A DNA stretch of 64,000 bases from assembly GCF_014164585.1 (NCBI RefSeq), contig NZ_JACJFM010000004.1, positions 1 to 64,000 of the forward strand, written 5' to 3'. This document shows positions 55,234 through 63,663 of this stretch, piece by piece. A model generated the notes under the pieces. The model saw only the letters and a program-made list of their open reading frames with translations, did not search any database and was not told where the DNA came from. Position 1 is the stretch's first letter; each line of letters starts with the position of its first letter. A program made the translations under genes and the position numbers. Source of the stretch: Oceanospirillum sediminis. Its GTDB lineage: Bacteria; Pseudomonadota; Gammaproteobacteria; Pseudomonadales; Halomonadaceae.

Positions 55234-55803
55234 ATGCATCATACGATGTTCAACACACCAGTCATCAGTCATCTGCTACAGGCTTTTTCAATACTGGTTC
55301 TTAAACTGACAGGCTGGAAAGTTGAAGGCTCTTTTCCCGAAAATACACCAAAAGCAGTACTGATTGCCGCTCCCCATACAACAAACTGGGATATGCCCAT
55401 CAGCCTTATGATGGCTTTCAGGCTACGCCTTCCAGTTTACTGGATGGGTAAAAAGTCTATTTTCAAATTTCCTTTTGCTTCTGTTATGCGTTGGATGGGA
55501 GGTATACCCGTCGAACGATCAAAATCAACAAACATGGTCGATAGCATTATTGAGCGTTATCAGGAAAACGATAAGCTACTGATCATGATAGCACCAGAAG
55601 GTACAAGGGCACGGGTTGAAGGCTGGAAAAGCGGCTTTTATCATATGGCAAAGGGTGCTGATGTCCCTATTGTTATGGCCTACATAGATTATGCCAATAA
55701 ACGAGGTGGTATAGGGCCTGTTTTCTGGCCCACTGGCAATTATGAAAAAGATCTTGAAGAAATTCAATCTTTTTACCAGGCCTTTCGAGGTAAATACGAT
55801 TAA
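55234..55803 (+). CDS. 1-acylglycerol-3-phosphate acyltransferase-like protein
   Basis: The ATG at 55234 follows AGGA by 7 nt; the longer frame to 55189 lacks a site. The 189-residue protein has the HX4D motif in APHTTNWD, GGIPVERS and APEGTR, the acyl-acceptor and acyl-CoA motifs of PlsC-like enzymes. A hydrophobic N-terminus suggests membrane association. Substrate not determined. Confidence 0.85.
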   Translation: MHHTMFNTPVISHLLQAFSILVLKLTGWKVEGSFPENTPKAVLIAAPHTTNWDMPISLMMAFRLRLPVYWMGKKSIFKFPFASVMRWMGGIPVERSKSTNMVDSIIERYQENDKLLIMIAPEGTRARVEGWKSGFYHMAKGADVPIVMAYIDYANKRGGIGPVFWPTGNYEKDLEEIQSFYQAFRGKYD

Positions 55804-55807
55804 TAAT

Positions 55808-55884
55808 TTGAACAAAAGCATCCCGGTATTCTCCAGCAGTTGGCAGGAATACGACGACTCTATATACAGGATTTTTTTGTTCAA
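55808..55884. repeat. 77-bp palindromic element, copy 1 (upstream of cyclophilin)
   Basis: TTGAACAAAAG at one end mirrors TTTTTGTTCAA at the other. Inside, it shares CATCC-GTATTCTCCAGC and GGCAGGAATA-like segments with the copy at 56561-56637. Both copies measure exactly 77 bp. Confidence 0.75.
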
Positions 55885-55940
55885 GCGCTTAACTGAAGCC
55901 ACATAGTATGATCAGACAGAATTAAAACAAGGAATACAAT

Positions 55941-56552
55941 ATGTATAAGCCTCTGAAGACACTGACTCTGACAGCGGCTCTGTCCTGGCTGCCATTTTAT
56001 GGAACAGCTCAGGCCAATGAGCCTCTTACCTGTGTCAGCCTGGATACCAATAAAGGCGATATTGTATTGGTGCTGGATGAAAAAAATGCACCAATCAGCT
56101 CTCAGAATTTTCTGAAATATGTTAGCGATGGTTTCTATGACCAGACTATTTTTCATCGGGTAATTGATGGTTTTATGGTTCAGGGTGGTGGACTGACTAT
56201 CGAGTTTCAGGAAAAAGAAACCAACGCACCAATTAAAAATGAATCCAATAATGGCCTGAAAAATATCAGAGGCACAATTGCTATGGCCAGAACCTCTGCT
56301 CCCGACTCTGCCACCTCTCAGTTTTTTATCAATACAGTCAATAACCCATCTCTGGATTATGGTGCCAGAGGAAAAGATAGCTGGGGATACACCGTCTTTG
56401 GTAAAGTCGTCGGCGGCATGGACGTCATTGATACCATCAGCAAAGTTCAGACCGGACGTTTACGACAACACAGAGATGTGCCCGCTGAAGTCATTATGCT
56501 TGAAAAAGCCATTGCATTTACCTGTGTAAAAAGAATCGTTCGTCAACAGTAA
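55941..56552 (+). CDS. ppiA: Exported peptidyl-prolyl cis-trans isomerase (cyclophilin)
   Basis: The 203-residue protein has a signal peptide (LKTLTLTAALSWLPFYG, cleavage near AQA). The cyclophilin core follows: GDIVLVLDEKNAPISSQNFL, FHRVIDGFMVQGGG (active-site Arg), IAMARTSAPDSATSQFFIN and FGKVVGGMDVID. It should assist periplasmic protein folding. Two copies of a 77-bp palindromic element flank the gene. Confidence 0.92.
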   Translation: MYKPLKTLTLTAALSWLPFYGTAQANEPLTCVSLDTNKGDIVLVLDEKNAPISSQNFLKYVSDGFYDQTIFHRVIDGFMVQGGGLTIEFQEKETNAPIKNESNNGLKNIRGTIAMARTSAPDSATSQFFINTVNNPSLDYGARGKDSWGYTVFGKVVGGMDVIDTISKVQTGRLRQHRDVPAEVIMLEKAIAFTCVKRIVRQQ

Positions 56553-56560
56553 TACAGATA

Positions 56561-56637
56561 CCTGAACAAAAGTATCCTGATACTTTCCAGCCACTAGCAG
56601 AATAGTGCAGCTTTCAGCCAATAAACTTTTGTTCAGG
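56561..56637. repeat. 77-bp palindromic element, copy 2 (downstream of cyclophilin)
   Basis: CCTGAACAAAAG and CTTTTGTTCAGG form perfect 12-bp terminal inverted repeats. The element begins 8 nt after the cyclophilin stop. A degenerate third copy lies at 47054-47131. Confidence 0.8.
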
Positions 56638-57064
56638 TTTGCAGCTTATTCATCAATGTTTTTTTATATCTTAATTCCCTATTAAAAATAAGAACGCACT
56701 ACAACATAAGCCTCATCTCATTTTATTTTATTGGTCTGGGAAATTCTATTTTTCTCAAGTGACTTTATTATTCAGCAGCTGACCTGAAAGATATAGAAAC
56801 ATCATCTATGCCACTATATATTACCCCTGTCAATTTACATTAAAGTAACTATTTACATAAACCCCCCGACATTTATATCCTTTTTCTCCCGCTATTGACT
56901 GTATAAGACTGTAATACTTATGCAGAATTATTCATATTTTATACGGGAATCAGTTCCCTCTGATAACTCTACGGAAGATTAATCACTATAGAAAAGGCCT
57001 TTAACACAGGTCAGCCCTGATAAACCGGGGTGCAATCAAAATTAATGGATAAGAGGACTTCATG
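56638..57064. other. AT-rich leader region of the peptide/protease locus
   Basis: No gene is seen. TTGACT at 56895 with TTATGC 17 bp later is a weak promoter candidate. An AAAAGGCCTTTA motif occurs near 56993 and again in the terminator at 59854. AGAGGA precedes the peptide gene. Confidence 0.4.
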
Positions 57065-57229
57065 ATGAAATCAATCTCTCACAATCAGCCAAAACAAACC
57101 CGTAGCCATAACCGCCAGCAACGTGCAGAACTGATCTGTCATGGCGCGGCTGACGGCGGAGTAAAAGCATCCGGCTGGCTGGATATTCTGGGTAAAGCTG
57201 CCAAAGGCGCTCTGGGTGCTGTTATCTGA
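57065..57229 (+). CDS. Small peptide, candidate precursor with amphipathic C-terminus
   Basis: The ATG at 57065 (another at 57062) follows AGAGGA. The 54-residue product has a hydrophilic basic N-terminus (SHNQPKQTRSHNRQQRAEL), then ICHGAADGGVKAS, and ends GWLDILGKAAKGALGAVI. That last segment is a cationic amphipathic helix of the aurein/temporin type, spaced so that Lys face one side. A 10-bp hairpin and a PatA/PatG-like protease gene follow within 68 nt. The arrangement fits a leader plus core peptide processed by the protease. No homologue is known to me; function is inferred. Confidence 0.6.
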   Translation: MKSISHNQPKQTRSHNRQQRAELICHGAADGGVKASGWLDILGKAAKGALGAVI

Positions 57230-57240
57230 TACAGCTTAAA

Positions 57241-57266
57241 AGGAGAAAACTCTGCGGTTTTCTCCT
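57241..57266 (+). promoter_or_regulatory. Stem-loop between peptide and protease genes
   Basis: AGGAGAAAAC (57241-57250) pairs perfectly with GTTTTCTCCT (57257-57266) around TCTGCG. No U-run follows, so it more likely protects the upstream transcript end or lowers protease expression than fully terminates. Confidence 0.7.
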
Positions 57267-57296
57267 CCCCCTACACTACAGCAGGACTGAAAGCGG

Positions 57297-59831
57297 ATGA
57301 AAACAGGAATTCTTTCATTGGAAAGCTGGAATGCCGGTCTGCTGATGCCTGGTTTATCTGAACTGAAGCATCACACCCGGGGCCACTCTGATATAAAGGT
57401 TGCAGTCCTTGATTCCGGTGTTGAGCATCATCATCCATTCCTTCGTCATCAGCAATTGCATCCCAGTCAGCATGCAGCAGAACATGGCACTCATATCTGT
57501 AGCGTAATCTCTGGCGATAGCCCGGATGGCTATTATCAGGGAATCGCTCCGAAAATAGCCTTAATTCCGATAGAAGTTTATCAGGCAACAGATAAGGGAG
57601 ACCTGCTTCCCTCCAGCCAACAGGTGCTGGCCAGAGCAATACATCATGCCTGCGACTCGGGAGCTCATCTGATTAATATCAGTGGTGGTGATACAACACG
57701 CTTCAACAATGTACCAGGCGTTTTAGCAGATGCCTGTAAAAGAGCCTTTCAGGAGAACCGTCTGATTATCGCAGCCGCTGGAAATAACGGCAGCGATACG
57801 GTTCATACACCCGCCTGTCTTCCCGGTGTTCTCGCCGTCGGAGCTGCAAGCTGGGATAGTCGGCCATCTCAATTCAGTAATTTTGGTCAGGCTTATCAGA
57901 ATAGTGCCGTACTGGCACCCGGTGAGGACATTCCCGGAGCAGGCCTGAATCATACTCTGTGCACGAAAACCGGAACCAGTTTTGCGGCACCTGTTGTGAC
58001 AGCCATTGCTGCGCTTTTTTTATCTCTACAGAAAACACTCAATATTACCGTCTCACCAACAGAGATCAGAGAGCTGATTCTGCACAGTGCAGCACCTGCC
58101 TTTAAAGAAGAGAAACTGGAACCAGCAAGAGTTCTGGCCGGACGAATTAACCCTCTGGCTATGATGAAAATCTTTTTCGCCAGATATCAGATCAACCCGC
58201 AATCTGATTGCTTTCAGCCCGGATCAGGCAATCGGCCTGCCAGAATAACTCAATTATCAGAGGAACAAACAATGACAGAACATCAAATGCCTGCTGCAAG
58301 TCAGGATACACCCGGTTATTCAGCTCCTGCCACCGAAGGTACAATCCCCCGTGAACATAGCCCTCGAACAGTAACATCTGTTGCTAATCCGCAGCCATCA
58401 TCCCCAGTAACGACTCAGCCCCACCCCAGGATTAGTGCACAAACCTCAACACCTCAGCATAATACAGCTCAGGTAGCTCCCCAGCCTGTTGCGACACCAT
58501 ACGACCACCAGAATCATCAGACAGTCGCTATAGCTCAACCCGGCATTCCTGCTTATGGACTGGTGACACCGGATATCCACCACTCAGGTTATCAGATAAT
58601 TCAGCCGCAAAGCTCTGTAACAGGACAACCTCAACATTACATTGGACAACAAGGTGTTCAGAATACAACGACAGTATCCGCTTCGGGGGGCACTCATTCT
58701 GTACAGACTTCCGCTCTGCCCATGTCTGCATCAGACCCAAGGGCAGCCAGACAACTTATTTACTGTCTGGGCAGTATAGGTTTTGATTTTCAGATTGAAG
58801 CGCGTATGGATTACTTTATTCAGAGATTGGCTGAATATCAGGATGGTTCTCTTGATCAGAGACTGTTCCGATATATTGTTGAACATGATGACTGGGATAA
58901 TGCTGAATTACTGACCTGGGTCGTTAAAATCGATGGCACCCCCACCTATGCGATAAAACCTCATGGAGCAGGTAAACGGGATTTATATCGTCTATTGGTA
59001 TCCTGCCTTTACTATCAGCTTCCACCGGATAAAAGGCCTGTTATTGAACAGGAATTCTATACTTCTCAACAAAGAATGATTGCAGCCAGATATAATCTGA
59101 ATTTGCACGATAATGGCAGACTGAATACAAAATACATCAGAGATAAGGATGAATTTGACTATCGCATATATATGGAGGATGAGGTCAGTCTGCATCGTTT
59201 AGGCGAGTATCAAAAACTACTGGTCGACCTGGTTGCTGTAGCCGGAGAAGTCATTGGCGAAGTACAACTGTACAATGGCTCTGTTGTTCCTCAGATCGAA
59301 GTTGTCATCTCAGGCCTCAGCCCATGGAATAAGGCAGGATTGATCGAGCAACAGGTCAGTATTGCAACGGGTAATCCGGTCGTCAGCGACTATATTAACC
59401 GTGCCAGCAAAGGAGATAACAGCAATCAGAAAGAAGCCTCTTTGCGGGAAGAGATTCATCAATCCGTCAGCAGAGCTCTGGAAAAAATTTACCACGAGTT
59501 CAAAAATAATGGCTTGAATGATGATGACCGGGCTATCAATTACGTCGGAACCAATATCATGAATCTGGTTGACGTGTTCAGTGATGTGTTTGAGGTCCTG
59601 TGCGAAAATGATAAGGTTTGTTCCAGATATGAGTTTGATAATGCTTATGTCGAAACAAGTAAAGTCCAGAGACCAACCAGCATTCTGAAAGATGTCATCC
59701 TTCGCTTTTTTGAACCCGGAAACCTGGATAAAGCCTATAAGTGCTATCGCTTCACTGTTGACGTCTCTGATATTAATCCGGTTATGGTAGAAGGAAAGCC
59801 AAAAGTATTTTATGAAAGCGCGGCCCGCTAA
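57297..59831 (+). CDS. Subtilisin-like protease with PatA/PatG-type C-terminal domain
   Basis: The 844-residue protein starts directly with an S8 domain (no signal peptide): Asp39 in VAVLDSGVEHHHP, His63 in AEHGTHICSV, oxyanion Asn163 in AAAGNNG and Ser228 in KTGTSFAAPV, so the triad is intact. A Pro/Gln/Thr-rich linker (about 320-478) leads to a domain with SDPRAARQLIYCLGSIGFDF, LLTWVVKIDGTPTYAIKPHG and YRLLVSCL, the pattern of the cyanobactin maturation PatA/PatG family. A further 240 residues end the chain. Such proteases cut leader or follower sequences from ribosomal peptides. No heterocyclase or prenyltransferase is near; the 54-residue peptide gene upstream is the obvious substrate candidate. 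Confidence 0.8.
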   Translation: MKTGILSLESWNAGLLMPGLSELKHHTRGHSDIKVAVLDSGVEHHHPFLRHQQLHPSQHAAEHGTHICSVISGDSPDGYYQGIAPKIALIPIEVYQATDKGDLLPSSQQVLARAIHHACDSGAHLINISGGDTTRFNNVPGVLADACKRAFQENRLIIAAAGNNGSDTVHTPACLPGVLAVGAASWDSRPSQFSNFGQAYQNSAVLAPGEDIPGAGLNHTLCTKTGTSFAAPVVTAIAALFLSLQKTLNITVSPTEIRELILHSAAPAFKEEKLEPARVLAGRINPLAMMKIFFARYQINPQSDCFQPGSGNRPARITQLSEEQTMTEHQMPAASQDTPGYSAPATEGTIPREHSPRTVTSVANPQPSSPVTTQPHPRISAQTSTPQHNTAQVAPQPVATPYDHQNHQTVAIAQPGIPAYGLVTPDIHHSGYQIIQPQSSVTGQPQHYIGQQGVQNTTTVSASGGTHSVQTSALPMSASDPRAARQLIYCLGSIGFDFQIEARMDYFIQRLAEYQDGSLDQRLFRYIVEHDDWDNAELLTWVVKIDGTPTYAIKPHGAGKRDLYRLLVSCLYYQLPPDKRPVIEQEFYTSQQRMIAARYNLNLHDNGRLNTKYIRDKDEFDYRIYMEDEVSLHRLGEYQKLLVDLVAVAGEVIGEVQLYNGSVVPQIEVVISGLSPWNKAGLIEQQVSIATGNPVVSDYINRASKGDNSNQKEASLREEIHQSVSRALEKIYHEFKNNGLNDDDRAINYVGTNIMNLVDVFSDVFEVLCENDKVCSRYEFDNAYVETSKVQRPTSILKDVILRFFEPGNLDKAYKCYRFTVDVSDINPVMVEGKPKVFYESAAR

Positions 59832-59853
59832 TAATCAGAATCACAGCATAAAC

Positions 59854-59877
59854 AAAGGCCTTTCAGTAAAGGCCTTT
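59854..59877 (+). terminator. Terminator after the protease gene
   Basis: AAAGGCCTTT (59854-59863) and its repeat (59868-59877) pair with each other around CAGT. It begins 22 nt after the protease stop and may also serve the convergent acetyltransferase gene. Confidence 0.65.
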
Positions 59878-59907
59878 ATCAGTAAAATTCCAGAATAAAC
59901 CCGATTA

Positions 59908-60522
59908 TTATGCATTACACAGATCGTCTGCGCAGTTAGCAGCAACAGGGTAATCTGAAATATCGATTGCTTCAGATGTTTCTGAACACTGAGTCATGGT
60001 CGGATCGACGGCTTCAGGATGGTCATCCATTTCTGACAGTTTGCCTTGCCAGTAACCAATATCTATCCAGCGATCAAATTTGTAGCCCATTTCGCCAAAG
60101 TGGGCGACTTTCTCCATGCCAAATTTTTCATGCAGCGCAATGCTGGCCTCATTTGGCAGAGTAATCAGGCTTATGACCATATTAAACGAACGGGACTTAA
60201 GCTCTTTAAATAGTTCATTGAACATTTTCGTCCCAAGTCCTTTTTTGTGAATAACCGGATCAAGATAAATCGTCAGCTCAGCAGTGTGGCGATAGGCATT
60301 CTTCTCTCTCCATTGCTTAGCGCAAGCAAACCCAAGCACCTCTCCTGTATCGTTTTCTGCAATCAGCCAGGGCATCCCCTGCTCCGTTACCTGACGGATT
60401 TTTTCCCTCATAAAATCAACAGAAATCTCCTTTTCATCAAATAATACATGCGTATTAACAATATAGTAGTTATAAATCTCCGCTAATCTTTCAGCATCAT
60501 CCAGGCACACATCCCGAATCAT
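59908..60522 (-). CDS. GNAT-family N-acetyltransferase (phosphinothricin acetyltransferase-like)
   Basis: The ATG at 60522 (MIRDVCLDDAERLAEIYNYY) with GGTGGA upstream is preferred over 60564. The domain to about residue 165 has LGFACAKQWREKNAYRHTAELTIYLDP, KKGLGTKMFNELF (acetyl-CoA loop Q/KxxG), and ALHEKFGMEKVAHFGEMGYKF with the WIDIGYWQ end typical of PAT-type enzymes. A 37-residue acidic tail with three Cys is unusual. Substrate unknown. It converges on the protease gene and could be a resistance or modification gene, by position only. Confidence 0.8.
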   Translation of the reverse strand: MIRDVCLDDAERLAEIYNYYIVNTHVLFDEKEISVDFMREKIRQVTEQGMPWLIAENDTGEVLGFACAKQWREKNAYRHTAELTIYLDPVIHKKGLGTKMFNELFKELKSRSFNMVISLITLPNEASIALHEKFGMEKVAHFGEMGYKFDRWIDIGYWQGKLSEMDDHPEAVDPTMTQCSETSEAIDISDYPVAANCADDLCNA

Positions 60523-60790
60523 AATAATTCCACCAAATCCTTCAATAAGCTGGGTCAGGTCCACAACCTGAAATTTACTGACAATTTATCCGACATCACA
60601 GCAACCAGACAAATTTGGTCGACAAAAATAGTTTTTTTTTATGTTAATGTCACGCTATATTTATACAAATATGTTTTATCATGGGGATCGAAAGCAGCAT
60701 ATGGCGACATATAAAGGCGCAAGAAAGAGGACTCAATGGGGTGGAAATTCAAACCATATAAAGCTCTGAGCAGTCAGAAAGCGAGAGTAT

Positions 60791-61477
60791 CTAACCCAGC
60801 CAGAGGTTAAGCAGATACAAACCGGCAACGGCAATCAGCATAACTACAATATCAAATCCTGCCCCTATGGACACTTTATCAGGACGAATCATATTCCATG
60901 AACTAAGCCTGAGTTCAGATAGTAGTTTCTGAAAATCAGCTTCTGTCGCCACCGCATCTTCCGGCCAGATCAGAACATCTTCATCATGAGGGGCAGGGAG
61001 AGGTAAGTGTTTAACCCTCTGCCTTTCCGACTGCTGGAAGCGACATATTTGCACCGGCACACAAGCCTGCCATTTCAGCTTAGGGCTTTTTAATGACTCT
61101 TTAAGTAACTCATACCATTGTTTGTCACATACCACGGTGTTGACATCAGGCTTGCGATTATCCACAGGTTCATCAACAATACGGCCATTAAAGTGCACAA
61201 AAACCTGGTCCGCATCCTGCGCCAGCTGCTCTTCTATCAGAACTGGGATAAGCTGATTCGCTGAACGTCGCACACCTGCAGGAATATCTACATGATGGAA
61301 GCTGACAGCATTGGCTGGCAATAGTACATAAAGAGACATAACCTGCTTCTGATCTGACAACCAGTCCTTAAATCCATCCAGATCCGATGAAAAACCTTCA
61401 TGTCCGTCATCAACCAATAGCCAGCTCAGAGGCTTTTCACTATCCAGCTGCAGTGACAGTATTACTGCTGCATTCAT
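60791..61477 (-). CDS. gspL: Type II secretion protein GspL, lacking the periplasmic domain
   Basis: The 228-residue protein has the cytoplasmic actin-like GspL domain (VMSLYVLLPANAVSFHHVDIP; LIPVLIEEQLAQDADQVFVHF; DEDVLIWPEDA) and one membrane span at the end (FDIVVMLIAVAGLYLLNLW), then stops. Typical GspL is near 400 residues with a ferredoxin-like periplasmic domain, missing here. The start overlaps gspK by 4 nt. It links the secretion ATPase GspE to the inner-membrane platform. Confidence 0.8.
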   Translation of the reverse strand: MNAAVILSLQLDSEKPLSWLLVDDGHEGFSSDLDGFKDWLSDQKQVMSLYVLLPANAVSFHHVDIPAGVRRSANQLIPVLIEEQLAQDADQVFVHFNGRIVDEPVDNRKPDVNTVVCDKQWYELLKESLKSPKLKWQACVPVQICRFQQSERQRVKHLPLPAPHDEDVLIWPEDAVATEADFQKLLSELRLSSWNMIRPDKVSIGAGFDIVVMLIAVAGLYLLNLWLG

Positions 61478-62532
61478 ACTGTTTCCTTGCTTTTCTCTTT
61501 CAACACACGCTTTTCCCCGAAAGGCAGATAATTTCTGGATAACACCCGGATCGTTTCTTTTTCAGAATCCCTGAAAATAATACTGGTCAGCCAGCTTTTC
61601 TGTTCATGGATAGTAACAATAACCCTTAAGCGGAAGTACTCACTTCTCACCGCCAGGCGTTTTTTCAGACCAGCATCCAGCCCCTTATCGGTCAGAAACT
61701 GCTCAATACTACTGATTGGAGTATCTTCTCTGTCTTTCAGCCACTGTTCGGTATCAACCAATGACTTATTCAGCATTAAAGCCAGCTGTTCCGGGCTAAT
61801 CCAGTTCAGGTTTGCTTTGGATTGGCCGGGAAAAGCCATAATAACCTCCCGTAACTCTGACCAGGCTTTTACGGGAGCGTCATTAATCAGAAGTAATTCC
61901 GAAATATCTGTAATCCGTGCATCCGGACTCCGGTACGGTGGCTCTTTCAGCAGATACTCATTATCTTCAGCCCCTAACAACCCTACCCTGTTATCATCAT
62001 CATCCAGCCAATCCAGAGTTTGTTCTGCTACGCCCTGCGACACATCATACTGAGACATCAGGCGTCTGAAGTAGCTGTATGCTTCATTGTCTCTCTTACC
62101 TTCCTTATCAATCAGGCCATTGACATTAAACAGATGGTCCACAGGTTCAAGCTTCAGCAGAATTTCACCGGCATCATTCCCCTGCTCTGCAAACTGGTCC
62201 AGGGGAAAGCGCTCCAGCTTTGCCCATGCCTCTCCCCGATGATCCGATGCCTGATCACCTTTGAGGTTGTCTTCTTTGATGTCCTGAAGCAGTAAAGCCT
62301 GAACATAGCTTTCAACCCCTCGGGAATACGCTTCAAGTTGCTGACGATGCAGATAACTACCCGCTTGCTCAACCTGGATGGAGCCGCTGCTCATCATACG
62401 AATTGCCAGCACAGAAGCGATCGCAAAAATCAGCAAAACACTGATCAGGGCTACCCCTCGCTCATAACAGACAGAAGAAGGTTCCCGGAATAGAATTCTT
62501 AATTCAGATAAATTAGTTTGATTTAACGCCAT
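61474..62532 (-). CDS. gspK: Type II secretion minor pseudopilin GspK
   Basis: The 352-residue protein has the pseudopilin N-terminus GVALISVLLIFAIASVLAIRM, without the usual Glu5 as expected for GspK. FNVNGLIDKEG, LDWLDDDDN and SEYFRLRVIVTIHEQ follow, and the length fits the GspK family with its alpha-domain insert. It starts directly after the gspJ stop and caps the pseudopilus tip with GspI and GspJ. Confidence 0.9.
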   Translation of the reverse strand: MALNQTNLSELRILFREPSSVCYERGVALISVLLIFAIASVLAIRMMSSGSIQVEQAGSYLHRQQLEAYSRGVESYVQALLLQDIKEDNLKGDQASDHRGEAWAKLERFPLDQFAEQGNDAGEILLKLEPVDHLFNVNGLIDKEGKRDNEAYSYFRRLMSQYDVSQGVAEQTLDWLDDDDNRVGLLGAEDNEYLLKEPPYRSPDARITDISELLLINDAPVKAWSELREVIMAFPGQSKANLNWISPEQLALMLNKSLVDTEQWLKDREDTPISSIEQFLTDKGLDAGLKKRLAVRSEYFRLRVIVTIHEQKSWLTSIIFRDSEKETIRVLSRNYLPFGEKRVLKEKSKETV

Positions 62533-63189
62533 TTACAGCCCATCCAGAGTAATCAGGCGTTGAATCTGACCATAGTTCCTGGTCTGGAAGCTCAGATCAA
62601 TGGCTTTGGGTAACTGCAACATATCCGTTTGCCCCTGGTTATTCTCCATTGGCCAGCTGTCACTCCATTCATCTTCTTTGCCAAGCAGACGTATCTGCAG
62701 TCCCGATACGTTTTCCAGCAAAGTCTGGACCTGTGGGCGGGTATCCTGAGCTCTGTCCAGCACAGGCCATATCAAACGCTGTAGCTTTCCATCTTCGACC
62801 TGATAACCAATCCGAGTAAGCTCAGATTGTATTTCATCCGGGAAACGCCACCGTCCATTGCGAGTAAACTCAAAAGGTAAACCTCCTCGATAAGCGGCTG
62901 CTACGGCTGGTAAATCCCCTCCCAGTTCATCTTTTATTTTACGGGCAACAATATGTTTCAGATCCTGATCAATCAGTGCAACAGTTTGTTGTAACTGTGA
63001 AAATTCATCAGCATGCACTGACGTTTTCTGAAATGCAGAAACCACACTGTTCAGCATTCTGTAACCGGCAACACCGATCAGAGCAAAAATAGCTACTGCA
63101 ATCAGCAACTCCATCAAAGTAAAGCCTTGTTCTTTACTCTGTCGGTTTATATGGCACCTGATGTTTCTCAGACTATGTCGGGCCATCAT
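62533..63189 (-). CDS. gspJ: Type II secretion minor pseudopilin GspJ
   Basis: The 218-residue protein has a prepilin site and helix GFTLMELLIAVAIFALIGVA, then LIDQDLKHIVAR, RGGLPFEFTRNGRW and the YQVEDGKLQRLIWPVLDRA strand region of GspJ. It overlaps gspI by 4 nt. The prepilin peptidase would cut before Phe of GFTLME. Confidence 0.92.
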   Translation of the reverse strand: MMARHSLRNIRCHINRQSKEQGFTLMELLIAVAIFALIGVAGYRMLNSVVSAFQKTSVHADEFSQLQQTVALIDQDLKHIVARKIKDELGGDLPAVAAAYRGGLPFEFTRNGRWRFPDEIQSELTRIGYQVEDGKLQRLIWPVLDRAQDTRPQVQTLLENVSGLQIRLLGKEDEWSDSWPMENNQGQTDMLQLPKAIDLSFQTRNYGQIQRLITLDGL

Positions 63190-63656
63190 TCTGCTCTCAA
63201 AAATGCGGTCAGGTGAATCAGTACAGCCTCAGGATCTTCCTGCCTGCGAACCTCAATTTCCAGACGATATAGCAAAGGAGAGTTTGTTTGAATAACATCG
63301 GCCTGCAGATCCCATTGTCGATCAGCCATAGAGGCTTCTGCTTTCAGCATCCCAACATCCGGCGCACGTTCAGTCAGGCGTAATTCGTTCAACCAGTTAT
63401 CAGCAACCCAGGCGGCAAGAACTTTATCTTCTATTTTCTGAGTCTGGCGCAAATAGCCCCCGGTAGCCGACACCAGACCAGCAGATGCCACGGATAGAAT
63501 TGCCAGAGCAATCATCACCTCAAGCAGAGTAAAGCCAGCAATGCGCCTTTTATCTGCAGCGTCGGATGAATTATATCTTTGCTGTCGTCTTGTCATAAGA
63601 CTCACATAACTTTTATATGGTTTTGCCTGCTCTGCTCTGTTGCCATAAGCCATCAT
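63186..63656 (-). CDS. gspI: Type II secretion minor pseudopilin GspI
   Basis: The prepilin motif GFTLLEVMIALAILSVASAG and AAWVADNWLNELRL identify GspI. The exact start is unclear: ATG at 63656 gives 156 residues, while ATG at 63596 gives a more usual leader. It overlaps gspJ by 4 nt. Confidence 0.9.
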   Translation of the reverse strand: MMAYGNRAEQAKPYKSYVSLMTRRQQRYNSSDAADKRRIAGFTLLEVMIALAILSVASAGLVSATGGYLRQTQKIEDKVLAAWVADNWLNELRLTERAPDVGMLKAEASMADRQWDLQADVIQTNSPLLYRLEIEVRRQEDPEAVLIHLTAFLRAE

Positions 63657-63663
63657 ATTAGCG

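Noticed and set aside
57271-57639. 122-codon minus-strand ORF over the protease start
   Set aside because: It is the antisense shadow of the S8 domain coding region.
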